Below the pieces are notes generated by a model. The model was not told the origin of the DNA. It worked only from the letters and a program-made list of their open reading frames with translations, and ran no database searches. Below are positions 37,370-50,400 of a stretch of DNA of 60,000 nt, one piece after another. Origin of the DNA: Bolinopsis microptera. Taxonomy: Eukaryota; Ctenophora; Tentaculata; Lobata; Bolinopsidae. The DNA lies in NCBI RefSeq assembly GCF_026151205.1, contig NC_087083.1:4506460-4566459 (forward strand), written 5' to 3'. Numbering within the stretch: the stretch's first letter is position 1; every line of letters begins with the position of its first letter. The position numbers and the translations under genes are program-made.

Positions 37370-38680
37370 AATAATTATATGAAAATCAATAATGGCTCAG
37401 AAAAAATCTATTCGACAATGCCATGCACTTACTTCTTGTCGACTACATTGAAAATCACCGAAGAGATAATAATAATGTACTAGGCTTCTTCATTGATTTA
37501 AGTAAAGCTTTTGATACAATTGTCATATAAACTGCTTAAAAAACTGAAAAATGATTATGGAATTCGAGGGACTGCAAATAATTAATTGCCAGTTACCTCT
37601 CTAATAGGCAGAATTTTGTTTCAGTACTTGGAGAAGAATCCGAAAAAACTGTCTGTAATATTTTGGGGTGCCTCAGGGGTCAGAATTAGGTCCCTTGCTT
37701 TTCATTATCTACATCAATGAAATATATAGAGTATCAGACACTAGGTAAGATCTATACTTTTTTGACGATGACACCAAATATTTGTTAGTAGATAAATGTA
37801 TAAAAACATTTACTGCCAAAAGCTAACAAACTTCTTTATACTTGTTCATCAATATATGAAGAGTAAATTGCTGCATTTCAACACAAAAGAAATGTTGTTA
37901 TATCCACTTTAGCCGAAGTAGAAATGGAAACAGATTCAAACCTAAAGAATTAGAAACTGGACACTGAATAATATAATAATTAAAAGGTTGAGGAAACTAA
38001 GTTTCTTGGAAAATTATTGACCAAAAATGAACTGGATGCTCTTGAGAGCGTTAAATCGTAAATGAAAGGTGAGATTGGTAGACTTGTGGAATCAGACGCT
38101 TGTGTTCTGTTGTACTAAAACACTCGATTAGGACCTGTACCACACCCTTTTTGAATCACACCTATGTTTTGGTAATATCTGTTTGGGGAGGTGTATCAAA
38201 ATAATAACTAGAAGCCATATTTAAAACACAAAAGAAAATGCATAAGAATTATCTTTGGTGATAATGATGCGTTACTTAAATAAGTTCAATACATGTGCCA
38301 GAGTAAGGGCCTTTCACTAGGGATAAGACCGGTAAGTTATCAAGCAGTTTGTAGGCAATGATTTCTTTGAAATAGGAACAAAGTAAACCTATATGTAACG
38401 GTTAACTTCTGAATGTCACAATCTTCATAAGTTGCTCTGTTTACTGGAATGTTTTAAAATTAATTAAGTTCCAATCACACGTCTCAATGTCTCTTTATTC
38501 ACAGGTCACCAAGACGAGACAACTACCTTCATCCCACCCACTCCGTCCTCACTATTCATCTACAATAAACCAGTATTGATTCCACTGCCTTAAGTAACGA
38601 GTTGTAATAGACTTCTCAACTCCTATCAGTATATTCAAGAATAATCTTAAGAAAGCTTGTTGAGGATACGCAATCATTAA
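37370..38680 (+). pseudogene. LINE reverse transcriptase, array copy 3 (frameshifted)
   Basis: The order of broken RT blocks is the same as in copies 1 and 2: tttaagtaaagcttttgata near 37497, cctcaggggtcagaattagg near 37670, and gacgatgacacc near 37764. In the last, the FADD Ala codon gcc reads gac. No frame exceeds a few dozen codons. Confidence 0.75.
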
Positions 38681-41600
38681 AATATGACAGTCAACTATGG
38701 TTGCAGTTAACAACTTTGATGCAATGAAATTATCATTGATAATAGGTAATTAACTAAACTTTAATAATTATTGAGGTTAAACCACGGTGTTTATTGCAAA
38801 GAACCATTGAAAAGGGTATCAGACCTATATATTAATATAGAGACGAAACAAAACGAATCATTCATACAACCAATTCTTAAAATCACTGCGGCACAGGATC
38901 CTGTTGTTTTCCTACTCTGCCTCTCCCAAAACCATCTTCCTTCCCCTTTCTTCAGGTTTATCTTCAATTTTTTAAATTAGATAGCAGATATATTTTCTTT
39001 CGAATTAGTCAATTGGCATTATACATTATTGGTTTCGTATGTATGTTTGTGTTTAGTGTTTGCTAACTAGGGATGTGCTGTATATTTTGAAGTAATTTTG
39101 AGGATAACGACGTCTTCGTTCCAATGGGTGTGTTGTAAGCTGATTATATGTTCAAATCGCCTTCCTTCGTTATGGTGAAAATCGACAGGTTAGGCATTGC
39201 CTTTAGGACGAGTGTTTGACCACCGGGGATCAAAAAATATGATCACCATGAACATTACTTTGTCAAGTGAACTTATCAACGACTGTAATGATTCATTATT
39301 TTTCTTAGTATATTTAGCTAGTTTATAGTAGATACACACGATCACAGAATAGAAGAGCACAAGTAGGGCTCTTGGTTCTGCGACCGTGATTTCCTAGGTG
39401 GCCGAAAGGTTTTGTCTGTGTAGTAGTGCTGGGGAAAAAAAAACGCTTTAAATATCAATGAATGTAAATATTGTTTAATTGAAATTAGTTGCACAGTTTA
39501 TGTTGTAAAAACAAATTTATGGTCAAACATTTATATCGTAGAAGGCATGATTTACCCACATACACTATGCATCAGGCATGGATAATTAGCCACACAAGGA
39601 ATAAACTGACCTTTAAAAATGAACACCTGCGATACAAGTAATCATAGATCCCAAATAAATAAACTCTGCTTACATTGAAACATATGGAATGATCTTATAA
39701 CATTGTGGTAACCGGGGGTTCGGTAAAGCATTACAGGCACTGGGTCCTTTTACCGCACAATAAAACTAGTCATGCCAGTACCTGTCATAAACTGTAACCA
39801 ACTATTTAAAAATAAGATATCTTTTGCTAGAAATTTTACATTTTAAGCAATAGAGCATTCTTTTTTTTTCATCAAATTTTTAAAATTTAATAAATAACAT
39901 TTTTACCCTAACTATGATGTGGTGGCCATTTATACTTAACTAAAATTCAAACTTTGAAAGTCAACTAGATTATTAGTCACAACTAAATTATAGTTTAAGA
40001 CATCATTTGCAATTTGTGTTTCCATTTTTAGAATTTATATATGATATTGATTGAATAATTGGTAATAAATTTAAACTTTTTTTTTATTACTTTTGTTTAT
40101 TAATTCAGAGTTGTTCAATGAGTTCGCCACAAAACATGTTCAATTATGTAGGAGGGTAAAGGACACAATTGCTAGTAGTGATTTTGATGCCGTAGATACA
40201 GATGAACATTTGGCGGAGTTCTCCAGACGGGCTTTTATCGGAAGTGCGTGTATTTACTTGTTATGCACAAGCCAGGCCAACCATTTTGTTTTTTGTGTTT
40301 AGCCGTGCTACAGGTTGCAGAGTATATTATAAACAATAAACCTATTTACACTATACGAATTTTGCTAATACAAATTATTTTCATGCAGAGTCCGTCTAGC
40401 TGCGCCAAGTCCAGACACCACAGTTCAAGCAGCCAAGTAACGTTTAAGTGATACACCGAAACACGAGGTTTAGGTGTCCATTTTGTAAATCACTTTATGG
40501 ATGGATAATTCAGTTAATTGTTGAGAAAGATAATTACAGTCACTGCCCACACTATAGCGTTATGTTCATGGGTCTGATTAACGGCAAAGAATAAAAACGT
40601 ACGTGCGCGCATAAGAACACTCCGCGCAAATGTTGAGGTAGGGAGTAGCTGCGGCTCGCTTTTAACAATATATTACGTTATAGCGCCGTACGGAAACGGC
40701 ATATTTAAGTAATTAAGTTTTTTGTTTACATAAATTCCACGTTTATCATATCTAGCATGGTCCAAACTGTTAAAGTTTTCATTATGCCACTCATTATCGA
40801 ACCTGCTTTTGGGCATCTAGAGAAGATCGTTTGCCTTGATTTGATTGAGTTACAGCGATGTGTTCACAAAGTCAGGTTTATTCTGTGGAGTGTGTCCTTG
40901 AATTGATTCCAAAGCAAGAGATTTATAAATAAAGTTATGGCTTGGCTTTGGTGGTATTAGACGGTTATCCCTCAGTTCAGCACAATGTTAGTAAGAGTAG
41001 AGAGATATGGGTACCCTATATTTAACTATTTGAAAAAGTTCAGTTATTGTCGAGTTTGTAAAGATTATGAAAAGTAAGGAGTTTATGACTGTTAATTAAT
41101 GGTTTGGTTGATTCCTTGAATAGAATTCAGCTCCTAGTTTTTTGACACATAGGGTCTAACAAGTTTATTTTATGAACTACCCGATTTAAGACTTCACCCC
41201 TAAACATTGGAGGCACACGTTATACACGATAACTGCTGTGCCACGCTTCCACTGGGATCAGACACCACCAGTTGGATCCACGGAATTGGGTAAAGGATAG
41301 GACTATTCAGAACGATAGCATCTATCGATGAATGTGTAATAGATGCTTTTTATCGGCAAATTCACTCCACCAGACAACCATAAAGCATGTCGGAGAACTT
41401 TTGATGCTGAGGTTGCATTTCATCACAATCGAGATGACTAGATGAAGCTGACTTTAAGTTCTTGAAACAGACGTCGCAATCTCAAACAGCAGACATCCAG
41501 TGGAAACAGCTTACGCCAAACATCTGGGAACAGCTTGAAAAAAATTCTATCTTGTTTACCATCAGTGCAGGCGCGTAAGATTATAATAACCTGATACCGA

Positions 41601-42114
41601 TAAGCTGAGGATGAAAGAAGAATAATGGGGCGCCATGTACAGTGACCACTCTTATGAATACAGCTCCGAAAAAAGATCATTTAAAAATCACGTTGAAACT
41701 GTTTAAAGGTCCAGGTCTTTGTGGCATTGCTTATGTTCAGCAGAAAAGCAGGAATAATTGTGGTTAACCTGCCTTAAATGTCAGGACAAAATGGCACCAA
41801 TGTGGCCAGCTGCGGTCTTGATAAGTAAGATCTCTTATCTCGTTATAATATGGTCTTCATATATATGTAATGCTTCGATTCGATTAATTTAGTGAAAGTT
41901 GTTTATTATTCATTGTTACGTAAATTTTAAATTTTTTGATCGAAAAATAATTTTATAATTTTTGGATATTTGTTTAATAATTGATTAAAATAATTATTTA
42001 ATTATCTAATCAAATGGTTTGTAGATAAAAACGTTGTTCCTCTTTCCTGTTTTGAACACCATACAGTTTTATCTCGAACTTTCTAAAGACATAAGAAGTC
42101 GTTTTTATTGGCAC

Positions 42115-42530
42115 TATCCGTCGCGGAGTAGAGTCTCGCGGCGGAGCCGCACGGACTCTCGATCGGACTCCGGTTGGTGCTCCGCTAATGTATTTACACT
42201 GCCACTCGAGTACATTTTGGAGGACTCGAGCGGAGCCGAGGCGGACTCCGGAGCGGGGGGAGACTCCGAGCGGAATTAAAGTTCCGCCGCGGACTCCATG
42301 AGCGGCTCCGCGGCGGGCTCGCGCTGAGTGTCCGCAGCAGAGTAAGACAATAGGCGGACATCCCACGGTTACCGCTGCGGTCTACCGGCGGAGTGCTTGG
42401 CGGACTCCGCGGACCTCTCCGCCAGGACTTGAAATCCGCCGGAGTCCGCCAGCTCGGCGGACTCCGCTCGGAGTCCGCCGGAATACAACAGGAGTCCAAT
42501 GACTTCCGGTCCTCACGACGTCCCGAAATC
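42115..42530. repeat. GC-rich inverted-word block, unit 4 (partial unit)
   Basis: Fourth copy of the GC-rich block. The unit stops at about 42690, before the reverse transcriptase, and passes into the 21-bp minisatellite after about 70 bases. Confidence 0.85.
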
Positions 42531-42759
42531 GGCTAAATTTGTCACCGTGGACATACAACATTAGCATTTTTGCAATATTGTGGTCAGATGCAATGGTCGC
42601 TATGATTAACCTTAAACAGTTACCCATTCTCATGTCAATTGTTGTACAACCTCCTCTGTCCTAACTTTGACCCTATAATGTATAAACGTTGACCACTAAT
42701 CAAAGTTTCCAATGCAAAATCAAATATTTTTTACAGAAAAAAAGAGGAAACAACCTCTC

Positions 42760-43710
42760 TACCTGGTCACTAGGTAACACTACCTGGTCACTAGGTAACA
42801 CTACCTGGTCACTAGGTAACACTACCTTGTCACTACGTAAAACTACCTGGTCACTAGGTAACACTACCTGGTCACTAGGTAACACCACCTGGTCACTAGG
42901 TAACACTACCTGGCTGCTAGGTAACACTACCTGGTTGCTAGGTAACACTATCTGGTCACTAGGTAACACTACCTGGTCACTAGGTAACACTACCTGGTCA
43001 CTAGATAACACTATCTGGTAACTAGGTATATCACTATCTGGTCACTAGGTATCACTATCTGGTAACTAGGTATATCACTATCTGGTAACTAGGTATAACA
43101 CTACTTGGTCACTAGGTAACACTATCTGGTAACTAGGTAACACTACCTGGTCACTAGGTAACACTACCTGGTCACTAGGTAACACTACCTGGTTGCTAGG
43201 TAACACTACCTGGTAACTAGGTAACACTACCTGGTAACTAGGTAACACTACCTGGTCACTAGGTAACACTACCTGGTCACTAGGTAACACTACCTGGTCA
43301 CTAGGTAACACTACCTGGTAACTAGGTAACACTACCTGGTCACTAGGTATCACTACCTGGTAACTAGGTAACACTATCTGGTAACTAGGTAACACTACCT
43401 GGTCACTAGGTATCACTACCTGGTCACTAGGTATCACTACTTGGTAACTAGGTAACACTACCTGGTCACTATGTATCACTACCTGGTCACTAGGTAACAC
43501 TACCTGGTTGCTAGGTTACACTACCTGGTAACTAGGTAACACTACCTGGTCACTAGGTAACACTACCTGGTTGCTAGGTAACACTACCTGGTTGCTAGGT
43601 AACACTACCTGGTCACTAGGTAACACTACCTAGTAACTAGGTAACACTACCTGGTCACTAGGTAACACTACCTGGTCACTAGGTATCACTACCTGGTAAC
43701 TATGTGTGAG
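42760..43710. repeat. 21-bp minisatellite (acctggtcactaggtaacact)
   Basis: About 45 copies with variants ggtcac, ggtaac and ggttgc, plus occasional ggtatcact changes. The unit is nearly its own complement (acct...aggt) and its length is a multiple of three, so both strands stay open (110 and 140 codons) without being coding. It lies in the intron just upstream of the first recognised sodium-channel exon. Confidence 0.95.
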
Positions 43711-43746
43711 GTGAGCTCTGTACTCACATTCTCAAATTAATTTCAG

Positions 43747-44423
43747 GGGAACACGGCAGTGTCCGGACGCTAGTGTATGTTTACAAACAGATGTCAACCC
43801 TAACGACGGTTACACTAGTTTCGATAACTTCGGCTCGGCTATGTTGACCTGTGCTCAACTGATCACTCTCGACTTCTGGGAGGATATTTACGGCAAGGTT
43901 TGTATCACGGATTTTAGGCCCCCCCCCCCCCCCCCCCCCCCTATTTTATGCCTCCCCTTATTTTATGCCCCCCTATTTTATGATCACTCTTGACTTCTGG
44001 GAGAATGTTTACGGCAAGGTTTGTATTTTTTAATCAACATTTCATCACAGTGCTGGCAAGCACGACCGCCGCCATTATAATACTTACTATACTATTCACC
44101 CCTATACTATTATACCCCCTTTACTGTTTTTTCCAGGTATGTTTACGGCAAGGTTTGTAACGCGGATCAAAATTTTATATAGTCTTTGAAATTATTCATT
44201 TGGTGAAATATAATGTTTTTTGAAATATAATATTTGGTGAAATATAATGTTTTTTGAAATATACTATTTTCATTTTCTCCAGGTGTTAGGAGCCAGTGGG
44301 GAGATTTACATTTTCTACTTTCTAATTGTTGTCTTCTTCGGGTCCTTCTACCTCCTTAACCTGGTCCTGGCAGTTGTCTTTATTTCTTATGAGCAGGAAG
44401 TCTTGGCTCCACAAAAAGAAAAG
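43747..44423 (+). other. Sodium channel exons: domain I pore loop and S6
   Basis: Exon 43747-43897 encodes the Cys-bearing extracellular loop (TRQCPDASVC) and the pore with filter Asp (LITLDFWEDIYGK). Exon 44283-44423 encodes S6 (IYIFYFLIVVFFGSFYLLNL) ending in SYEQE, typical of Nav domain I. The 385-base intron between them contains two partial copies of the end of the pore exon. Confidence 0.9.
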
Positions 44424-47400
44424 GTAATGATTTACACGTGGACCATAGTCCTTTAGTTAATTTTGATAACATTATTGTTTACAGAATGGTAAACTGGTCC
44501 TATATTGGTGATCTCAAATCAATAAATTATTACTGCAGGCATGTTCAGCTAAGTCGGACGTTGATTCCAACAAAGAAGACGAAAACCACCCGTCATGGCC
44601 CCTCACCCCCCTCACTCCCCGCGAAAGTTACACGGTTACACACTCGTTCAACAACGACTCCCCCCACCTGAGTAACTCAGGCTATTACCTAGACTACACT
44701 CACGGGTTGCCCAGGAGACCCCACACAACCAATCAGAACACAGTATTTACACCACGTGACACACGGAGACCCCCCAAACGGGGCTTCCTGGCTGCTCTCA
44801 AGATCTGTTGTTCTAAACAGTTCCTGTGGTACAAGATGTTTGGTGTGTATCCAGAGGACAAGGTAAAGGACCTATTTACTGGCGCTGTCATTCCGCCGAA
44901 TCTCTATTCGGCTATATATATGAATATGAATTATTTTATTATATGATTATTATCATCTATATGATTATGAACATAAATATAATAGCCTGGGGTCCCAAGA
45001 TAAAGGACCCAACAAAAGAAACATACTACGAGATAATGTGCGACGTGATATTTTATACCCCCCCCCCCTCTAATTTATGCCCCCCCCCCCCCCTATTTTA
45101 TGCCCCCTCCCCCTATTTTATGCCCCCCCCCCCCCCCTATTCTATGCCCCCCCCCCTCATGTACTGCTCTCTTCAAGGTAAAGGACCCAACAAAAGAAAC
45201 CTACTACGAGATATTGTGTGACGTGTGGACCTGGTTCCGCAGTCAGATAAGGAGTTTTATTTATAGTTTCTGGTTTGAGAACGGAGTGATGGGCTGTATT
45301 GTTCTGAATACACTTTGTCTAGCCCTGGACTCGCATGGTATCAGTGAGGAGATGGGAGAGGTCCTCTCTAAAGTTAATGATGTAAATTAAATAACTTTTA
45401 TTTTGTTATATGTATTACATATAATCATTGATATTGTTACCATCTGATTTATAAAATACAAATCAGGGATTCAATATTTTTCAAAAAAGAATTTTATTTG
45501 ATATATTATTTTAGGCATGTATTTCTACTTGAGTTTTTAGTGTCAAATAATTGGGATCTATTTTCAGTGTCTAACATGGATCTTTACAACAGAATTGGTA
45601 ATAAAACTAGTTGGTTTACTTCCGACAGAGTTTTGGAAAACGAAATGGAACATTTTCGATACGATAATCGTGGTTGTGTCACTAGTTGAATTAAATCTTG
45701 AAAATGCTTCTTTCAATGTTTCCGGCTTGCGGTCTCTCAGAGTGGTATGTTGTATATTAAATTAATTTTTAAGTAAAACTAATTATCATTAATTAAGTTA
45801 ATTTGTAAGTAAAATCAATTATCATTAATTAAGTTAATTTGTAAATGAAGTTGAGTTTTTTTTAATTGAGTTAATTTGTAGATTAAATGGAGTATTGTTT
45901 AAAATGAAGATAATTTGTAGATTAAGATAAGTTGTAAATTAAGTTAATTTTAACGACTTAATTGTTGCTTTATCGTGCTGTTCAATTTTCATTTGGTTTT
46001 ATCATTCAATTAGAAGAAACTACATGAATGCCTACGTAAATATTTGATTAATAACAACTAAAACAAAAGACTTTCACGTGATAACTTATAAATATGAATT
46101 ACGGATACTGGTGGGGTAAATATGGGTAACGTTTCAACATTTATTTACTAATATATTTACTTTACTTTATGTATCAGCGCAATATTAACAAGCTCAAACT
46201 CTCTTTCAGTTGCGGGTATTTCGACTAGCAAAGTCGTGGAATACTATGAAGGCGCTGATCGACATAATAGCTGAGTCAATATCAGGTTTAATGTATTTAT
46301 CCATAATATTGGGGGTTGTGATATTCACTCTTTCCGTGATCGGGATGAACCTATTCAAGAAGGAATATGAAAATTTCTTCAACAACGAGGCCCTCCACCC
46401 TGACAGCTACGGTAACATGCCGCGCTGGAATTACCAGGACTTCTACCATTCTTTTGTCTTAGTGTTCCGTATACTGTGTGGCGAATGGATTGAGCTACTT
46501 TGGGAGACTCTCCAAGTTACTCGGGGCCAGATGTGGCCCATTCTGTTTTACTTGGGGGCTTTGGTTCTGGGCAACTTCCTTCTTCTCAATCTCTTCTTGG
46601 CGCTTCTGCTCAACGCATTTGGGTCGGAATCAATCAATGAGAAGAAAGAAACTGCGGCGGAAGTTGCTGAAAAAGAGGTATCTCTGACCGCTTTCTTAAA
46701 AAAGAAACTGTTTAACATAACAAAAAGTAAACACAAATTAGCTTCAGAGATAAGAATGTCGACATTAGATCTGAGCGCTCTTCAGCGCATGAAGACTCCG
46801 TGCAGACATCGTCGTAACCCTGGTAACAGTGATAACCCTGGTAACAGTGATAACCCTGGTAACTGTGGTAACCACGGTAACGGCGCATCTTCTGAGTACA
46901 GCGAGGGATCTGAATGTAAGATATAAGTTTTTATTATCAAACCTATTTTAATTTATGGCCCTCAAGGGTCTTAACGCTCCCCTATTTTATGCCCCCCTCT
47001 CATGTACTGCTCTCTTCACTAGACATGAATATGATAGACGTGGACGAACACGAGGGTAACGACCCCTACAGCTGTGACGACTGTTGCCAGTGCTGTAGTA
47101 TCTGCTGTAGACCTCTCTGCGTTTGTTGCTCCATGTTCCGGGAAGCCACTAGAAGGATTGTGCAACACAAAGTCTTCGATTGGACCATCCTTATCTTGAT
47201 TATGGCTTCTAGTGTTACCCTCGCTTTTGAAGACTCCTCGTTGGAGACTTCACCTTCTCTGAAGCGGATAGTTGATACTCTCAATTTGTTTTATGTTGTA
47301 GTCTTTACAGTTGAGATGTGCCTTAAGCTCTTTACATTCGGCGTGATTAATTACTTCGAGTCCGCCTGGAACTGGATTGATTCACTTGTTGTCACTGTAA

Positions 47401-50400
47401 GTTATCCAACTTGTTGACGATTATAATAATTGTGAAATACATTTCATCCGGTACACTAAAACATCATATTAATACCATAACATTCCTCATATCTAATATA
47501 CACACATACACAATACTACATTTATTTTGTTGATTATAATGTTGTGATTGCAAAATGGATGGAAATATTTTAATCGGGTAAAAGCCATTTCAAATCCTGG
47601 CTCCTTCAGTTTAACTTGTACCGAAACGCTCTAATAATAAATATTATTCTCCCATACTTTACACCTCCGCAGATATCAATAGTCAGCACTGTAGCGAGTA
47701 ATGCCAACATTGGTGGTTTGAAAGTTATAAGGTCTTTTAGAGCGTTAAGACCCTTGAGGGCCATATCTCGCTGGAAAGGGATGAGACTTTCAGTAAACGC
47801 CCTGATTTCCTCAATTCCCTCATTCGGAAATGTGTCTTTGGTTTGCTTGGTCCTTTGGCTTGTTTTCTGGTTTGTTTTGGGTTCGATAACGTAACCCAGC
47901 AAAATGTGTATTCAGCTATAATTAGTATAGCTCTATTTTGAATTGCAGTCACTTGTCCGAACACAGTTTTGGCAACTTTCAACAAATTTCTGATTGAGAT
48001 TTATGGGATTTTTATTTGATAACCAAAATAAACGAACATTTTCAGTATATTGGGAGTCCAGTTCTTTGGAAACACGTTTTATAAGTGTGTTGGAGATGAT
48101 GGACCATTGGATAATAAGAGTACTGAAATCAAGAACAAGACTATGTGTATAGCACAATTTGGACAAGACGCGTGGCAGAACTCAAAAATTAACTTTGATA
48201 ACACAATAATGGCATTCGTCGCTTTGTATCAAGTGGTTAGACCCTTAATTCTTCCTTGGAAGCTTCATTCTCAATATAATTATAAGTTTAAATATCGTGT
48301 AACGACCATCCTTTCATTTCCAGGCTACATTTGAGGGCTGGATGGAGGTTATGTGTTTATTATATAATACCATCCTTTCATTTCCAGGCTACATTTGAGG
48401 GCTGGATGGAGGTTATGTAATGTAATTATATGTATATTATATACGACCATCCTTTCATTTCCAGGCTACATTTGAGGGCTGGATGGAGGTTATGGATGAT
48501 GCCATCGACTCGGTTGGCATAGATAAACAGCCATCTTTTGAGCACAACTTTAAAGCATACATTTTCTTTTTGGTGTTCATATTTATTGGTTCCTTCTTCA
48601 CGTTAAAACTGCTGGTTGGAGTTGTTATCGATAACTTCAACAGACTGAAAAAAGAGGTCAGTAGAAAATGTGGTAGATTAGTTAGTTATACATTTGAGTC
48701 TTCTGACCCCTGAGTGCACACAAATGAACGAGACTGTTTCACAAGTGTTTTACAAGTGTTTCACAAGTGTTTCACAAGTGTTTCACAAGTGTTTCACAAG
48801 TGTTTCACAAGTGTTTCACAAGTGTTTCACAAGTGTTTCACAAGTGTTTCACAAGTGTTTCACAAGTGTTTCACAAGTGTTTCACAAGTGTTTCACAACT
48901 GTTTCACAACTGTTTCACAACTGTTTCACAAGTGTTTCACAAGTGTTTCACAAGTGTTTCACAAGTGTTTCACAAGTGTTTCACAAGTGTTTCACAAGTG
49001 TTTCACAAGTGTTTCACAACTATTTCAGTACGACGAGAAAGGACAATTAGGAGTACTTCTCACACCCACACAACGGCAATGGATGTCAACCTTCAGGGAA
49101 ATGACCAAAACAAAGCCTATACGCATGACCACCCGTCCCACCAACTTGTTCATGAGGTTCTGTCACGACTTGTCTGAAAACCAAAAGTTTGAGGTGGTGA
49201 TAACGATTGTGATATTGTTGAACATGATACAGATGGGTATGGAGCACGATGCAGCTAGTCCCGAGTTTAAAAAAGCTATGATGTATGCTAACTACATCTT
49301 CACTGCCATCTACACTGTTGAGGCTTCCCTTAAAATTATTGGTACCCACAAATTCTACTTCTACAAATCCTGGAACATCTTTGATTTCGTAATTGTGATG
49401 TGTGCTTGGCTGGGGATCGCTCTGGACAGTGTTGTGAAGAACTTTGTGATCGACCCCTCGATTCTCCGGAGTTTAAGACTTTTCCAGGTAGCCAGAATAC
49501 TGAGAGTTATCCAAGTAGCAAAGGGGATCAGACGACTCCTCTACACCCTAGTGTGCTCTCTGCCTGCTCTAATAAACATAGGAACTTTGCTGCTGCTCAT
49601 TGTTTATATCTACGCGGTGATGGGAGTGGCGATGTTTGGTCAAGTTAAGAGGCAGGGCGTTTTGAATGACCAGGTTTGTTTTTTAAGTCGTTTTTTCACG
49701 TTTCGAACCTTTTCAAAGTTAATGGTAATTTTTGTTATAAACACTAGTAAATATTCGCGAAGTAGGGAACGAAGTATTTGTGTGCTGTCCCTTTACCTCT
49801 CGGCTTCTAACAGCTGCTCGATATTGACATTAAGTATAGTAGGTACCCAAGACGGGAATTTAAATTATCCATTTCTTTCGTCTTAATTTACAGTCTAACT
49901 GTTTCCTAACATTTTTTGTTACTGTTTCCTTCATTTGACAGATGAACTTTGAACGAACACCTGCTGCAATAATCCTAATGATAAGGTTGGCCACATCAGC
50001 TGGCTGGAATGATGTGCTAGATGCCCTCATGGTCTCCCCGCCGGACTGCAGTGCTTCTACTGCAGACTCTCCCGGAGACTGCGGGTCCAAGGGTTTTGCT
50101 ATTGTCTACATTTCTTCCTTCATTCTCATCGCTTTCTTGATCATGGTAAACATGTATATTGCTGTCATCCTAGATAACTTTAGCATTGCTCAACAAGATG
50201 ACGAGGTCGGAGTAGACGTAGACGACATCAATCTTTTCTACGAGAAATGGAAGGTCTTTGATCCGAAAGCGACAGGATTTCTAAACGTGAGAGTGTTGCC
50301 AGACCTAGTGAGACAGCTATCACAACCTCTAGGGATACCCGGTGTTACAGAGGAGGAAGTGTTGCAGTTGGATATTCCACTTTATCCTTATGATAGGACC

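Larger units (their letters stand above)
25558..42690 (+). repeat. Head-to-tail array of a ~5.38-kb unit (3 full copies + partial)
   Basis: The landmark gtttaaagtc...cttgttcatgcagaaa recurs at about 25572, 30941, 36321 and 41700, giving periods of about 5,369, 5,380 and 5,379 bases. Units are roughly 25558-30925, 30926-36305, 36306-41685 and a partial 41686-42690, which ends at aacgttgacc. In order each full unit holds a GC-rich inverted-word block, a LINE reverse transcriptase, then about 2.9 kb of AT-rich sequence with short broken frames. Copies are clearly the same sequence but differ by very frequent single-base insertions and deletions, so no frame survives. It directly precedes the intronic minisatellite of the sodium-channel gene. 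It could be a satellite-like amplification of a retroelement-bearing segment or poorly polished long-read assembly. Confidence 0.92.

Noticed and set aside
42689-43500. Open frames of 103-140 codons on both strands
   Set aside because: They are produced by the 21-bp minisatellite, whose length is a multiple of three and whose unit has no stop on either strand.
42760-43710. CRISPR-like regular repeats
   Set aside because: No unique spacers between units; this is a eukaryotic minisatellite in an intron.
48694-49177. Three overlapping plus-strand frames with an 11-residue repeat
   Set aside because: Artefact of the 11-bp intronic minisatellite; the real exon begins at 49029 after an acceptor.
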